Positions 1 through 6,813 are shown, counted from the stretch's first letter. The stretch is 8,355 nt of DNA from Anaerolineae bacterium (GCA_016929355.1 JAFGJA010000194.1:1-8355); one strand, 5' to 3'. A program made the numbers and translations. The notes: generated from the sequence alone by a model not told the origin.

Positions 1-28
1 AGATACGATTAGAAACGAGGATCAAACG

Positions 29-1279
29 ATGGCCGAACGTAAATATCACCCCGACTACCGGCAAGCCGATGTCAGCGCGATTGTTCGGGCGCTCGACCAG
101 GGCCTCAGTGTGTCCGTAATTGGCCCCCCCAGTATCGGCAAATCAAACCTGCTGCAATTTCTCGATCAGGCGCGATTATCCGGCACGGAAGACAGCACGA
201 ATCCCTGGATACGCTATGCCACCAATACCATGTTCAAGGGCAACCTGATCATGATCAGTGTTGATCCGAATGCGCTGCTGCCCTCGCTCCCGCGTGAACG
301 CGGCGATGTCGCGGCGGCGGCGTGGCCGGGCTTTGAACTGCTCACCCACCGAACCACTATCACCGCAGAATTGTACCCGTTGATGAATCAGGTGCAGGTC
401 GATCAGGGTGACGATTCGAATATTGCCACGCAGATCGCCAATCTCCAGACGCGCTTTGAAAGCGCCCACCCCAGCATGACCGATTTCCGCGATCATTTGC
501 ACGCGCATCTGGCGCTGCGTCACCTGGAAAGCATCATTGACGCCTCACTAAAAGCGGCGGAAGTCCAACAGAACCCGATCCGCATCATCTATTTCATGGA
601 TGAGTTCGAGCGCTTCCTGGTCACGATGCCGAATTATTTCTTTGTAGCGCTGCGCAGTCTGCGGGATCGCTTCAAAGAACGGGTCATGTTCGTGACGTTC
701 ACGCGCAACAGCCTGCCCTATATCATCGGCGAAGGCGAACGTATGCTGATTCTGGAACCGTTTATCGAACTGTTCTACGACAGCACCGTCTATCTGAAAC
801 CGTTCAACGATGACGATGCCTGGCGCATGATCGATCAGCTTGAAGAAGCGCGCACGGTTTCCAAAGATGATCATGGGTTGGGCCTGCTGATTCGCGCATC
901 CGGGGGGTTTGCCGGATTACTGCGCGGCGGCTTCAAACATGCGGATAAACTCTCTCAAATCCAGCATCAGGATTACGGGCAGGCAATTGGGTTGGCCGCC
1001 AAACAATTGGTGGCGGAAAAAAATATTCAGGAAGAATGTAAAACGCTGCTGCGCGGCTTGCGCTCAGATGAGATTAATACCATTTTTGGCATTGCGTCAC
1101 AGCGCACCAATCTGGATCAGCGCACGATTGATGAACTGTTGAATAAATCGCTGCTGTCACAGGCAACGGCGGGCGGCGTGATTCGCGTATCACCGCCGGT
1201 ATTGGCCGCATATATTCGCAACAATCCCACGCCGCCAGAATCGATCCCGATGCCGCGCCCGGCCACCATGCCGGAGTAG
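29..1279 (+). CDS. AAA/STAND-like P-loop ATPase with C-terminal winged-helix-like region, function unknown
   Basis: This 416-residue cytoplasmic protein has a clear Walker A motif, GPPSIGKS (residues 32-39), and a Walker B strand, IIYFMDEFE (186-194), with D191/E192 as the Mg-binding and catalytic pair. The strand RVMFVTFTRN (217-226) sits where sensor 1 is expected. The segment SGGFAGLLR (291-299) resembles the sensor-2 helix of Orc1/Cdc6-like and STAND ATPases. Residues about 342-397 (…IDELLNKSLLSQ…VIRVSPPVLAAYIR) look like a winged helix, and the tail (400-416) is Pro-rich. The region between the Walker motifs (about 60-180) is long and not recognised. ATP binding is well supported; the substrate or partner is not known. 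The ATG start has a GAGGA ribosome site 7 bases upstream. A terminator follows the gene, so it is the last or only gene of its transcript. It could be a regulator, an initiator-like loader or a conflict-system ATPase; the sequence does not decide. Confidence 0.85.
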   Translation: MAERKYHPDYRQADVSAIVRALDQGLSVSVIGPPSIGKSNLLQFLDQARLSGTEDSTNPWIRYATNTMFKGNLIMISVDPNALLPSLPRERGDVAAAAWPGFELLTHRTTITAELYPLMNQVQVDQGDDSNIATQIANLQTRFESAHPSMTDFRDHLHAHLALRHLESIIDASLKAAEVQQNPIRIIYFMDEFERFLVTMPNYFFVALRSLRDRFKERVMFVTFTRNSLPYIIGEGERMLILEPFIELFYDSTVYLKPFNDDDAWRMIDQLEEARTVSKDDHGLGLLIRASGGFAGLLRGGFKHADKLSQIQHQDYGQAIGLAAKQLVAEKNIQEECKTLLRGLRSDEINTIFGIASQRTNLDQRTIDELLNKSLLSQATAGGVIRVSPPVLAAYIRNNPTPPESIPMPRPATMPE

Positions 1280-1327
1280 CTCATTGGCCCATCTGAAAAG
1301 AGCACCCAGCCCATTACAGGTCACAAT

Positions 1328-1371
1328 TAGAGAGTCAGGCAGCTTTGGATGACGGCTCTCTATTTTGTTTT
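1328..1371 (+). terminator. Rho-independent terminator after the ATPase gene
   Basis: The arms TAGAGAGTC (1328-1336) and GGCTCTCTA (1354-1362) pair over 9 bp with one G-T wobble, around a 17-base loop. They are followed by the T-rich run TTTTGTTTT (1363-1371). The terminator lies 48 bases after the ATPase stop and just before the next promoter, so it separates the two transcription units. Confidence 0.8.
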
Positions 1372-1388
1372 ATGCGACATGGGCAAAA

Positions 1389-1397
1389 TGTTATAAT
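1389..1397 (+). promoter_or_regulatory. Extended -10 promoter for the MBOAT-SGNH operon
   Basis: TGTTATAAT combines the TGn extension with a perfect TATAAT (1392-1397). A -35 at 17-bp spacing (1369-1374, TTTATG) matches the TTGACA consensus at only three of six positions, which fits an extended -10 promoter that needs little -35 contact. Transcription would start near 1404, giving a leader of about 38 bases before the GTG start at 1442. Confidence 0.7.
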
Positions 1398-1441
1398 TTG
1401 CGGCATGTCCCTGCGCTAACTATCTGGAGGAGTTATCCATC

Positions 1442-2974
1442 GTGTCGGTTTTTTCCCTTGAATTTTCGGCCCTCCTGATAATCACCGTATTCGCGTTTTA
1501 CACGCTGCCTATGCGTTTTCAATGGTGGATCGTGCTAGGGGCCAGCGTCATTTTTTATGTGACATCCAGCGTAACCTACGCGGTGCTGATAGCAGGAGCC
1601 ATCCTGATCGATTTTTTTGTAGCCCGCGCGATCACCAAAACAGACCCGCCGGTTGTGCGTAAACGCTTGCTCGGCTTCAGTCTGATCCTCAATATTGGGC
1701 TGTTATTTTTCTTTAAATACTTCAACTTCTTCAGTGAAGCGGTGGCCGATCTGCTTGCGCCATGCGGGGTATCCTACGAGGCGGCTACCATCGATGCCGC
1801 CTTACCTCTGGGCATTTCGTTTATCACCTTTGCCAAGATCGGCTATATGCTCGATGTGTATAACCGCACCACCGAATCCGAGAAAAATATCGGATCATTT
1901 TTCCTATTTTTAGGCTTTTTCCCCAATATCACAGCCGGTCCCATTGAACGCGCCAGACATTTACTACCGCAAGTCAAACACGCGATTCTGTTTGACGAAC
2001 ACCAACTTACACGCGGGCTGCGCCGGATACTCTGGGGGGCGTTTAAAAAAGTCGTGATCGCGGAACGACTCGCGGTGTATGTCAACGGCGTATTTGATCA
2101 TCCGCACGACGCATCGAGTGTGACTCTGATCCTCGGCATCCTGTTTTTCACCTTCCAAATCTACGCTGACTTTTCCGGCTATACCGACATCGCGCGCGGC
2201 ATCGCGGCGCTCTTTGGCGTCGAGCTATTCGAAAACTTTCGCCAACCCTACTTTGCTTTTTCGATTCTGGACTTCTGGCGGCGCTGGCATATCAGCCTGA
2301 CCAATTGGATTCGGGAATTTATGTTTATGCCCCTGTCACGGTATTTTCTGCGGCGCGAGTGGTTTTCCGCCCGCACAATCCAGGTCGCCAGTTACATTAT
2401 TGTGATGAGCGTTATCGGCCTGTGGCATGGGGCCAACTGGACATTCGTCGTCTGGGGCCTTATACACGGTATCTTGATGGGCGTTGAAACCACCCTACCG
2501 CGTCGCTGGCGGATGCCGCAGCAAAAACGCTTACCCGCCATCCTGCAAACCACCCTCGTGTTTATCATCATCAGTTTAACATGGACCTTTTTCCGCGCGA
2601 ATACCCTTGCTGACGCGAGCTACGTGTTAACGCATCTATTCGCCTCACTGAATAGCCCACTCAAGCACGTTCTTGATCCCTTAGCAACTGATCCGATCAC
2701 CGTCTCCACTCTCGACTTTGCCGGTTTTAGCGATCTCTCCGTCACCACCATAAAAACGGTGCAGTTAGGGGTATCGTTCGGCCTCATCGGATTTCTGCTG
2801 TTCACGGATTGGTTGACTGAACATGGCCCGGCTCACTATGCCGATCACGAACACGTCATTGATCGCTTGCCAGGAGTGGCGCGGTGGACCGTGTATTATG
2901 GCGCTATTGCCCTCGTATTTGCCTCACTCAACGCCGTTGCCAGCATCACCGATTTCGTCTACGTCCAGTTTTAG
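1442..2974 (+). CDS. MBOAT family membrane-bound O-acyltransferase (AlgI/DltB-like)
   Basis: This 510-residue polytopic membrane protein has the normal length for the AlgI-type MBOAT family, which moves an acyl group from a cytoplasmic donor across the membrane for O-acylation of an envelope polymer. Family landmarks are in order: GISFITFAKIGYMLDVYNR (124-142), FPNITAGPIERARHLLPQ (160-177), YADFSGYTDIARGIAALFGV (241-260), and the signature FRQPYFAFSILDFWRRWHIS (266-285) with H283. The catalytic-histidine segment is GLWHGANWTFVVWGLIHG (326-343), with H329 as the expected active residue. The C-terminus FVYVQF resembles the usual F-I-Y-F-Q-F ending. The first landmark has AK where many relatives have FQ. 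The GTG start is chosen because GGAGGAG (1426-1432) lies 9 bases upstream. The SGNH gene follows after 8 bp, which marks a functional pair. The acylated polymer is unknown; alginate itself is unlikely because no alginate biosynthesis genes are present. Confidence 0.95.
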   Translation: MSVFSLEFSALLIITVFAFYTLPMRFQWWIVLGASVIFYVTSSVTYAVLIAGAILIDFFVARAITKTDPPVVRKRLLGFSLILNIGLLFFFKYFNFFSEAVADLLAPCGVSYEAATIDAALPLGISFITFAKIGYMLDVYNRTTESEKNIGSFFLFLGFFPNITAGPIERARHLLPQVKHAILFDEHQLTRGLRRILWGAFKKVVIAERLAVYVNGVFDHPHDASSVTLILGILFFTFQIYADFSGYTDIARGIAALFGVELFENFRQPYFAFSILDFWRRWHISLTNWIREFMFMPLSRYFLRREWFSARTIQVASYIIVMSVIGLWHGANWTFVVWGLIHGILMGVETTLPRRWRMPQQKRLPAILQTTLVFIIISLTWTFFRANTLADASYVLTHLFASLNSPLKHVLDPLATDPITVSTLDFAGFSDLSVTTIKTVQLGVSFGLIGFLLFTDWLTEHGPAHYADHEHVIDRLPGVARWTVYYGAIALVFASLNAVASITDFVYVQF

Positions 2975-2978
2975 GAGG
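2973..2978 (+). promoter_or_regulatory. Ribosome binding site overlapping the MBOAT stop codon
   Basis: AGGAGG begins inside the TAG stop (2972-2974) of the MBOAT gene and ends 4 bases before the ATG at 2983. It fixes the start of the SGNH gene there, rather than at the in-frame ATG at 2884 inside the MBOAT gene, and suggests translational coupling of the two genes. Confidence 0.8.
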
Positions 2979-2982
2979 CGTT

Positions 2983-4080
2983 ATGCGAGCAAAACTCTCG
3001 TTTGGTCTCAAACTGATAATTTTCTTGCTGCTGCTTATCCCGATCTTGGAACTAGGCGTGCGCGTGATGATCCCGCAGCAGTTGATCAAACCGTTTCCGG
3101 GGTACACCCCAGACGATACCGGGCTAGGGGTCCGTATGAAAGCCAATATGGATATGGTAGCAAATACGGGGGATGGTTCGGCGCGCATCCTCACAGACGA
3201 ACATGGTTTTCGGATCGGGGAAGATGGACCTTGCGAGGCGGATACTCGTATTCTCGCGCTAGGCGATTCATATCTGCAAGCGATTCAGGTCGATTATGAA
3301 TCCACCACAACGGGCCAATTAGAACGGATTCTAACGGACCAACGCGGCGCACCCGTTTGCGTCTTTAATACCGGGGTTCCCGCCTATGATCCGAACCACT
3401 ACCGCATTTTCGCCAAACGGGAACTGGCCGCCGCCTATGACATGGTGATCGTGTTTGTCTACGCGGGAAATGACATCATCACTAAAGAAGTTGAGGAATT
3501 TAAACCCAGCAAAACCAATACCATTCACGAGTTCAGAATGCTGACCAGTCTGAACAAAAACCAGATCGTGAATCGGATATTGTATCCCATCAATGATCGC
3601 CTGGAGCGAAACTCACACCTGTTCATTCTGTTTAAAGATCGCTCTTCAGTCCAATTAGCGCGGCTAGGCTTGACCGCTTATTATTTTCCCGAACACCTGT
3701 TGACCACCGCCGATCCTGAACGGTGGCCCTTGACCGCCAACACCCTGGCGGACATCGTGCAGGAAGCGAACCAATACGACATCCCCGCGATCATTGTGCT
3801 GCTACCGAGTATCTATCAAGTCGATCAAAACCGCCTGGATTGGGCAATCGACGCCTTTGGAATCAAGCGTGAGGAGGTTGATCTGGCACAACCGGGGCGC
3901 AGATTGCAAGACGAATTGCAACGCTATGACATTGAATTGATCGATCTGCTACCGGAATTTCGTGAAGAAGCAGCGCAGGGAACAGTGTTATTCGGGCGGA
4001 TTGACACGCATCTTTCACCTGCCGGTCATACCCTGGTAGCCGATGCGCTCGCGCCAATTATCCTCGATAAACTGGATTGA
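2983..4080 (+). CDS. Membrane-anchored SGNH/GDSL-type hydrolase or acyltransferase, MBOAT partner
   Basis: The 365-residue protein has a basic N-terminus and one hydrophobic segment (about 8-29), with no obvious cleavage site, so it is probably anchored with its domain outside the membrane. SGNH blocks are visible: ILALGDSYLQA (90-100) with nucleophile S96, the block II segment FNTGVPAYDPNHY (128-140) with G131, VFVYAGNDI (157-165) with N163, and GRIDTHLSPAGH (338-349) supplying D341 and H343 for the triad. Related proteins (AlgJ/AlgX, DltD, PatB) accept the acyl group exported by their MBOAT partner and pass it to a polysaccharide or teichoic acid, or act as esterases. The gene order here, MBOAT then SGNH with an 8-bp gap, matches that arrangement. 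Starting at 2983 removes 33 residues that would merely re-read the MBOAT gene in another frame. The substrate is unknown, and a pure esterase role cannot be excluded. Confidence 0.92.
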   Translation: MRAKLSFGLKLIIFLLLLIPILELGVRVMIPQQLIKPFPGYTPDDTGLGVRMKANMDMVANTGDGSARILTDEHGFRIGEDGPCEADTRILALGDSYLQAIQVDYESTTTGQLERILTDQRGAPVCVFNTGVPAYDPNHYRIFAKRELAAAYDMVIVFVYAGNDIITKEVEEFKPSKTNTIHEFRMLTSLNKNQIVNRILYPINDRLERNSHLFILFKDRSSVQLARLGLTAYYFPEHLLTTADPERWPLTANTLADIVQEANQYDIPAIIVLLPSIYQVDQNRLDWAIDAFGIKREEVDLAQPGRRLQDELQRYDIELIDLLPEFREEAAQGTVLFGRIDTHLSPAGHTLVADALAPIILDKLD

Positions 4081-4102
4081 CCGGAGCACATGACCGGCGT
4101 CA

Positions 4103-4139
4103 TCCGCGCGCACAGTACGCCCCGCCCCTCCGCGCGCAC
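4103..4139 (+). repeat. 11-bp direct repeat at the left side of the cloverleaf element
   Basis: TCCGCGCGCAC occurs at 4103-4113 and again at 4129-4139. The second copy forms the start of the first hairpin of the 79-nt element. The repeat may be a duplicated edge of the element or simple low-complexity GC alternation. Confidence 0.55.
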
Positions 4140-4197
4140 GCGCGGTACGAAATCGCGCGCGATTTCGTAGACAGCCCTCGGCTGTCAGGGGCGGGGC
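4119..4197. repeat. 79-nt perfect cloverleaf (four-way junction) inverted-repeat element
   Basis: The outer arms GCCCCGCCCCT (4119-4129) and AGGGGCGGGGC (4187-4197) are exact reverse complements. They enclose three directly abutting perfect hairpins. Hairpin 1 is 4130-4145, CCGCGC-GCAC-GCGCGG. Hairpin 2 is 4146-4169, a 24-bp uninterrupted palindrome with half-site TACGAAATCGCG. Hairpin 3 is 4170-4186, GACAGCC-CTC-GGCTGTC. Every base outside the hairpin loops is paired and no base is left over at the junction. Being an inverted repeat, it folds the same way on both strands. It lies between convergent genes, 38 bp after the SGNH stop and 26 bp from the stop of the minus-strand gene. A bidirectional transcription-stop or mRNA 3'-end role is plausible, but there is no T-run. 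A REP/MITE-like mobile repeat is the main alternative. It has no tRNA features. Confidence 0.85.
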
Positions 4198-4220
4198 AAC
4201 TCGCAGACGGGACAACTCGC
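4192..4220 (+). repeat. Tandem 13-bp repeat, 16-bp period, at the right edge of the cloverleaf
   Basis: CGGGGCAACTCGC (4192-4204) and CGGGACAACTCGC (4208-4220) differ at one base. The first copy overlaps the right outer arm of the cloverleaf element and the second ends just before the stop of the minus-strand gene. The pair may mark the boundary of the inserted element. Confidence 0.65.
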
Positions 4221-4223
4221 ACC

Positions 4224-6575
4224 CTAGAATAGCGGCTCAACCCAATAGGTCAAACCCTCGCCCTCAGCAGTCCAACCGATCTGGCCGCCATACTGCACCT
4301 GCCACCAATAGCGTCCATCATTGCCGCACTGAGGACCGTTCAAAACCGTAAACTGCCCGCCGCCGGGAATCGATCCGGTAACGACGCTATCCGATCCCGT
4401 GCCGGGCGCGCTGCGCAGCACATTCGCATCACCCGGCAGCACACGCCCCAGACCGCCAATCCCTAAGCGCGGGGTCAGGCTGCAAATCGCAGTTGGCGTC
4501 GGCGTCGGCAGGGGCGTGTTATAGCCCAATGGCTCGATCCAGTATGCGCCATTGCCACCTTCCGCCGTCCAGCCAATCTGATTACCGTACTGCACGCGCC
4601 AATAGGACCAACCCTCCGGCCCGCACTGCGGCCCACTCAGCACTGTGAAGACACCGCCCGCCGGAATCTGCCCAATGGCAGCCGCCGATGCACTCGGCGC
4701 GTTGCGGAGCGTATTCGGCAAACCGGGCGTGATGCGGGCCTGCATCCAGGGCGCGAGGCGCGGCGCAGGACTCGCCGGACAGCCAAACGGCGCGGTCCAG
4801 TAGATACCGTTCTGCCCTTCGGCAGTCCACCCCGTGATCCCGGCATATTCAACCTGCCACCAGTAACGCCCCTCCGGGCCACACTGCGGCCCCGCCAACA
4901 CGCGAAACACCCCATTACCGGGAATCCAGCCGATGATCGGGCTGTCTGTACCGCGCCGGGGCTGCGTGCGGATCACGTTCGGCAAACCGGGCGTCACATA
5001 CGCGGTGGAGCCAATTGTCAGGCGCGGCGTCATCGAACAGGACGGCGTGGGGGTTACGGCTTGATACGGCTGCAACCAGTACACGCCACTCTGACCTTCG
5101 GCGGTCCAGCCTTTGATCCCCTGGTAATCGACCTGCCACCAGTAACGCCCTTCGGGTCCACAAACCGGGCCATTTTCTACGCCAAACACACCACCACCGG
5201 GAATCTCCCCGATGATCACGCTGTCGGAACCGCGCCGGGGCTGGGTGCGGATCACATTTGGCAAGCCGGGCAACACCTGTCCCGCCGTGCCCAACGTCAG
5301 GCGCGGTGCAGGCGAACAGGCGATGCCACCGCCCAATCCGCTCGCCCCACCTGATCCCGCCGGTATGCTATCAGCCCGGATACGCCAGTCATTCGCGCCC
5401 CAGACCACACCCACGCCCCATGACGATCCGATCCCCTGCGTGCCAGGAATCGCGGTCACTGATCCATTCGACCAGACATACACCGCATCAGAGACATAGG
5501 CCAGCGCTTGACCATCCGGCGCAATAGCGATACTTTCCGGCGTCCCGGAAAATTCCAGGGCTTGCGTCTGTGTTCGATCAGGATAGGTAACGGTCCAGTA
5601 TTTGTCGATATTGCCCGCCGCATCACTATTCGGCGCAACAAAGGCGCTGATCGATCCGCTTGGCGTCGCCACACTGTACAGTTCAGGGATCGCGGACATC
5701 GGCTGTTGATCGCCCGTCGCGGGATCAAGCACATAGCGCTTGCCTGAGGGATACGTCAGTCCAAAATAGGCCGCGCCGTTATATGTGGTCCAGGCTTTGG
5801 TAAACGGCCACTCAGTCGCCGAACCGCCGATCACGCTGTCGTGAACCAGGCTGCCAGTGGGCGTATAGAGATAGAGATGCTCCTCAAAATCGCCGGTTAC
5901 AGCATTGGCCGCGACCACATCGACCGCGATTCCCTGACTACCCCACGTCACATCAGGAATATCGAAGAAGCCGCCATCGGCCCAGGGATAAGGCAACTGC
6001 GGCACAATGACGGTTTGCGCACCATTCACCACGTTATAGGTCACGAGCCGGTACTGTGTCTCCGGCAGCACCAATTCCGCCCAGGCGATCTGGCTGCTGT
6101 CCGGCGACCAGGCGGGATCGCCACGCATGATCACTTTATCGGTCACGCCGTCCTGCCAGAATGACGCATCGGCGGGCTGATCGGCAGCGCGCGTCGCATT
6201 GCCATTCACCGGGTCCAGAAGCCAGATATTGCTCGGAATGAAACCCGCGACTTGTTTACCCTGCGCGATAGCTTCCACCACGAGGATTGCCCACGAATTG
6301 TACGCAATGCGCGATCCGTCCGGCGAGAGTACCGGGCGCTCGTTATAGCCCCATGTGGTTAACTGTGTCACAACTGATCCGTTCCATTGCCACAGATCGC
6401 CATCCTTCAAAAAGATGAGTGATACGTCGCTTTGCGCATAGGCCGTACTGATACTGTTTTGTCCACTCGCCGGAATCCCCACCCCGGCGAGCACGGTCAT
6501 GATCAGTGCCATACTCAGTGTTATATTCAATCTGATCATTCTGCCTGCTTTACGCATTCCACCAAACCAACCCAT
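4224..6575 (-). CDS. Secreted TolB/WD40-like beta-propeller protein with four C-terminal SH3-like repeats
   Basis: With the start at 6575 the protein has 783 residues. An ATG 13 codons upstream (6614) is in frame, but AAAGGGGA lies 9 bases before the 6575 ATG, which favours the shorter form. The N-terminus is basic with a hydrophobic core (about 17-39) and an AYA site, predicting signal-peptidase cleavage after A47. Residues about 50-400 contain propeller-blade strands of the TolB/PD40 type, such as LSPDGSRIAY (83-92), WSPDSSQIAW (156-165) and IAPDGQALAY (351-360). A Gly/Ser-rich linker (404-417) leads to four SH3-like repeats starting at residues 420, 513, 599 and 698. Each contains GWTAEG and two Cys. 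The design suggests an extracellular binding protein, with SH3 modules possibly holding it to the cell wall or a surface glycan. No enzyme motif is seen. The gene is monocistronic and converges on the SGNH gene. The ligand is unknown. Confidence 0.88.
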   Translation of the reverse strand: MGWFGGMRKAGRMIRLNITLSMALIMTVLAGVGIPASGQNSISTAYAQSDVSLIFLKDGDLWQWNGSVVTQLTTWGYNERPVLSPDGSRIAYNSWAILVVEAIAQGKQVAGFIPSNIWLLDPVNGNATRAADQPADASFWQDGVTDKVIMRGDPAWSPDSSQIAWAELVLPETQYRLVTYNVVNGAQTVIVPQLPYPWADGGFFDIPDVTWGSQGIAVDVVAANAVTGDFEEHLYLYTPTGSLVHDSVIGGSATEWPFTKAWTTYNGAAYFGLTYPSGKRYVLDPATGDQQPMSAIPELYSVATPSGSISAFVAPNSDAAGNIDKYWTVTYPDRTQTQALEFSGTPESIAIAPDGQALAYVSDAVYVWSNGSVTAIPGTQGIGSSWGVGVVWGANDWRIRADSIPAGSGGASGLGGGIACSPAPRLTLGTAGQVLPGLPNVIRTQPRRGSDSVIIGEIPGGGVFGVENGPVCGPEGRYWWQVDYQGIKGWTAEGQSGVYWLQPYQAVTPTPSCSMTPRLTIGSTAYVTPGLPNVIRTQPRRGTDSPIIGWIPGNGVFRVLAGPQCGPEGRYWWQVEYAGITGWTAEGQNGIYWTAPFGCPASPAPRLAPWMQARITPGLPNTLRNAPSASAAAIGQIPAGGVFTVLSGPQCGPEGWSYWRVQYGNQIGWTAEGGNGAYWIEPLGYNTPLPTPTPTAICSLTPRLGIGGLGRVLPGDANVLRSAPGTGSDSVVTGSIPGGGQFTVLNGPQCGNDGRYWWQVQYGGQIGWTAEGEGLTYWVEPLF
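4227..5318 (-). repeat. Four tandem SH3-like coding repeats
   Basis: Repeat 1 is 5318-5040, repeat 2 is 5039-4782, repeat 3 is 4781-4485 and repeat 4 is 4484-4227. Each begins with Cys, continues with PRL, V-x-PG-x-PN and R-x-x-P, and has a second Cys in GP-x-CG followed by YW-x-V-x-Y and GWTAEG. Repeats 1 and 2 share long near-identical coding stretches (for example NVIRTQPRRG in both), so they are the most recent duplication. Repeat 3 is the most divergent. Pro/Thr-rich linkers follow repeats 1 and 3 but not repeat 2. Confidence 0.88.
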
Positions 6576-6584
6576 TGCCGATAG

Positions 6585-6592
6585 TCCCCTTT
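6585..6592 (-). promoter_or_regulatory. Ribosome binding site that sets the start of the propeller-SH3 gene
   Basis: On the minus strand AAAGGGGA lies 9 bases before the ATG at 6575 (reading M-G-W-F-G-G). No comparable site precedes the in-frame ATG at 6614. Confidence 0.7.
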
Positions 6593-6774
6593 CAAGATAT
6601 GAACCGGATTGCATCGGTTTCGCATGTCATTACTACATTCTACGAGATTAGACCCGGCGCGCGCCTATCACGTTCCTGATGCTACGTTGTTCGCCCCCCT
6701 ACGGAATCACAACGGGAGCTATGCGCCCGGTTTCTTTATTCCTGAAATTTCTGACTCGCGGCGCGCCCAAAAGA

Positions 6775-6783
6775 TGGTAAACT
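6775..6783 (+). promoter_or_regulatory. Possible extended -10 promoter for the membrane protein-TIR operon
   Basis: TGGTAAACT gives a TGn extension followed by TAAACT (6778-6783). A -35-like CTGACT (6751-6756) is 21 bp away, too far to be ideal. Transcription would start near 6790. The ribosome site AAAGGG (6798-6803) lies 10 bases before the ATG at 6814. Confidence 0.45.
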
Positions 6784-6813
6784 GATGGCACTAGAGTAAA
6801 GGGTTAAAAAACC

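Larger units (their letters stand above)
6576..6813. other. Divergent intergenic region between the propeller-SH3 and membrane-protein genes
   Basis: These 238 bases carry the upstream signals of two genes transcribed away from each other. A TAGAAT hexamer on the minus strand (6642-6637) is a possible -10 for the propeller gene but lacks a convincing -35. Two GC palindromes, GGCGCGCGCC (6656-6665) and GGCGCGCC (6760-6767), are present and could be regulator half-sites or chance. No small gene or structured RNA is evident. Confidence 0.4.

Noticed and set aside
2884..2982. Longer SGNH protein starting at the ATG at 2884
   Set aside because: The extra 33 residues re-read the MBOAT gene in another frame. 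The ATG at 2983 has its own AGGAGG and begins with a proper membrane anchor.
2823..3299. 158-codon plus-strand open frame spanning the MBOAT-SGNH junction
   Set aside because: It overlaps two strongly supported genes in another frame, is Arg/Ser-rich and shows no recognisable domain.
4119..4197. The cloverleaf element read as a tRNA or tRNA-like gene
   Set aside because: Despite four stems and a length near 76-80 nt, it lacks a T-loop, a D-loop and a 7-base anticodon loop. The hairpin loops are only 3-4 bases and the outer stem is 11 bp instead of 7.
4015..4215. Minus-strand open frame of 66 codons running through the cloverleaf
   Set aside because: It is an Arg/Ala-rich product of GC-rich inverted repeats with no family resemblance, and it overlaps the end of the SGNH gene.
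5061..5527. Plus-strand open frames opposite the SH3 repeats
   Set aside because: They are Pro/Arg-rich reflections of the minus-strand gene, overlap one another in different frames and have no ribosome sites.
6576..6614. Longer propeller-SH3 protein starting at 6614
   Set aside because: There is no ribosome site before it, while AAAGGGGA precedes the in-frame ATG at 6575 at good spacing.
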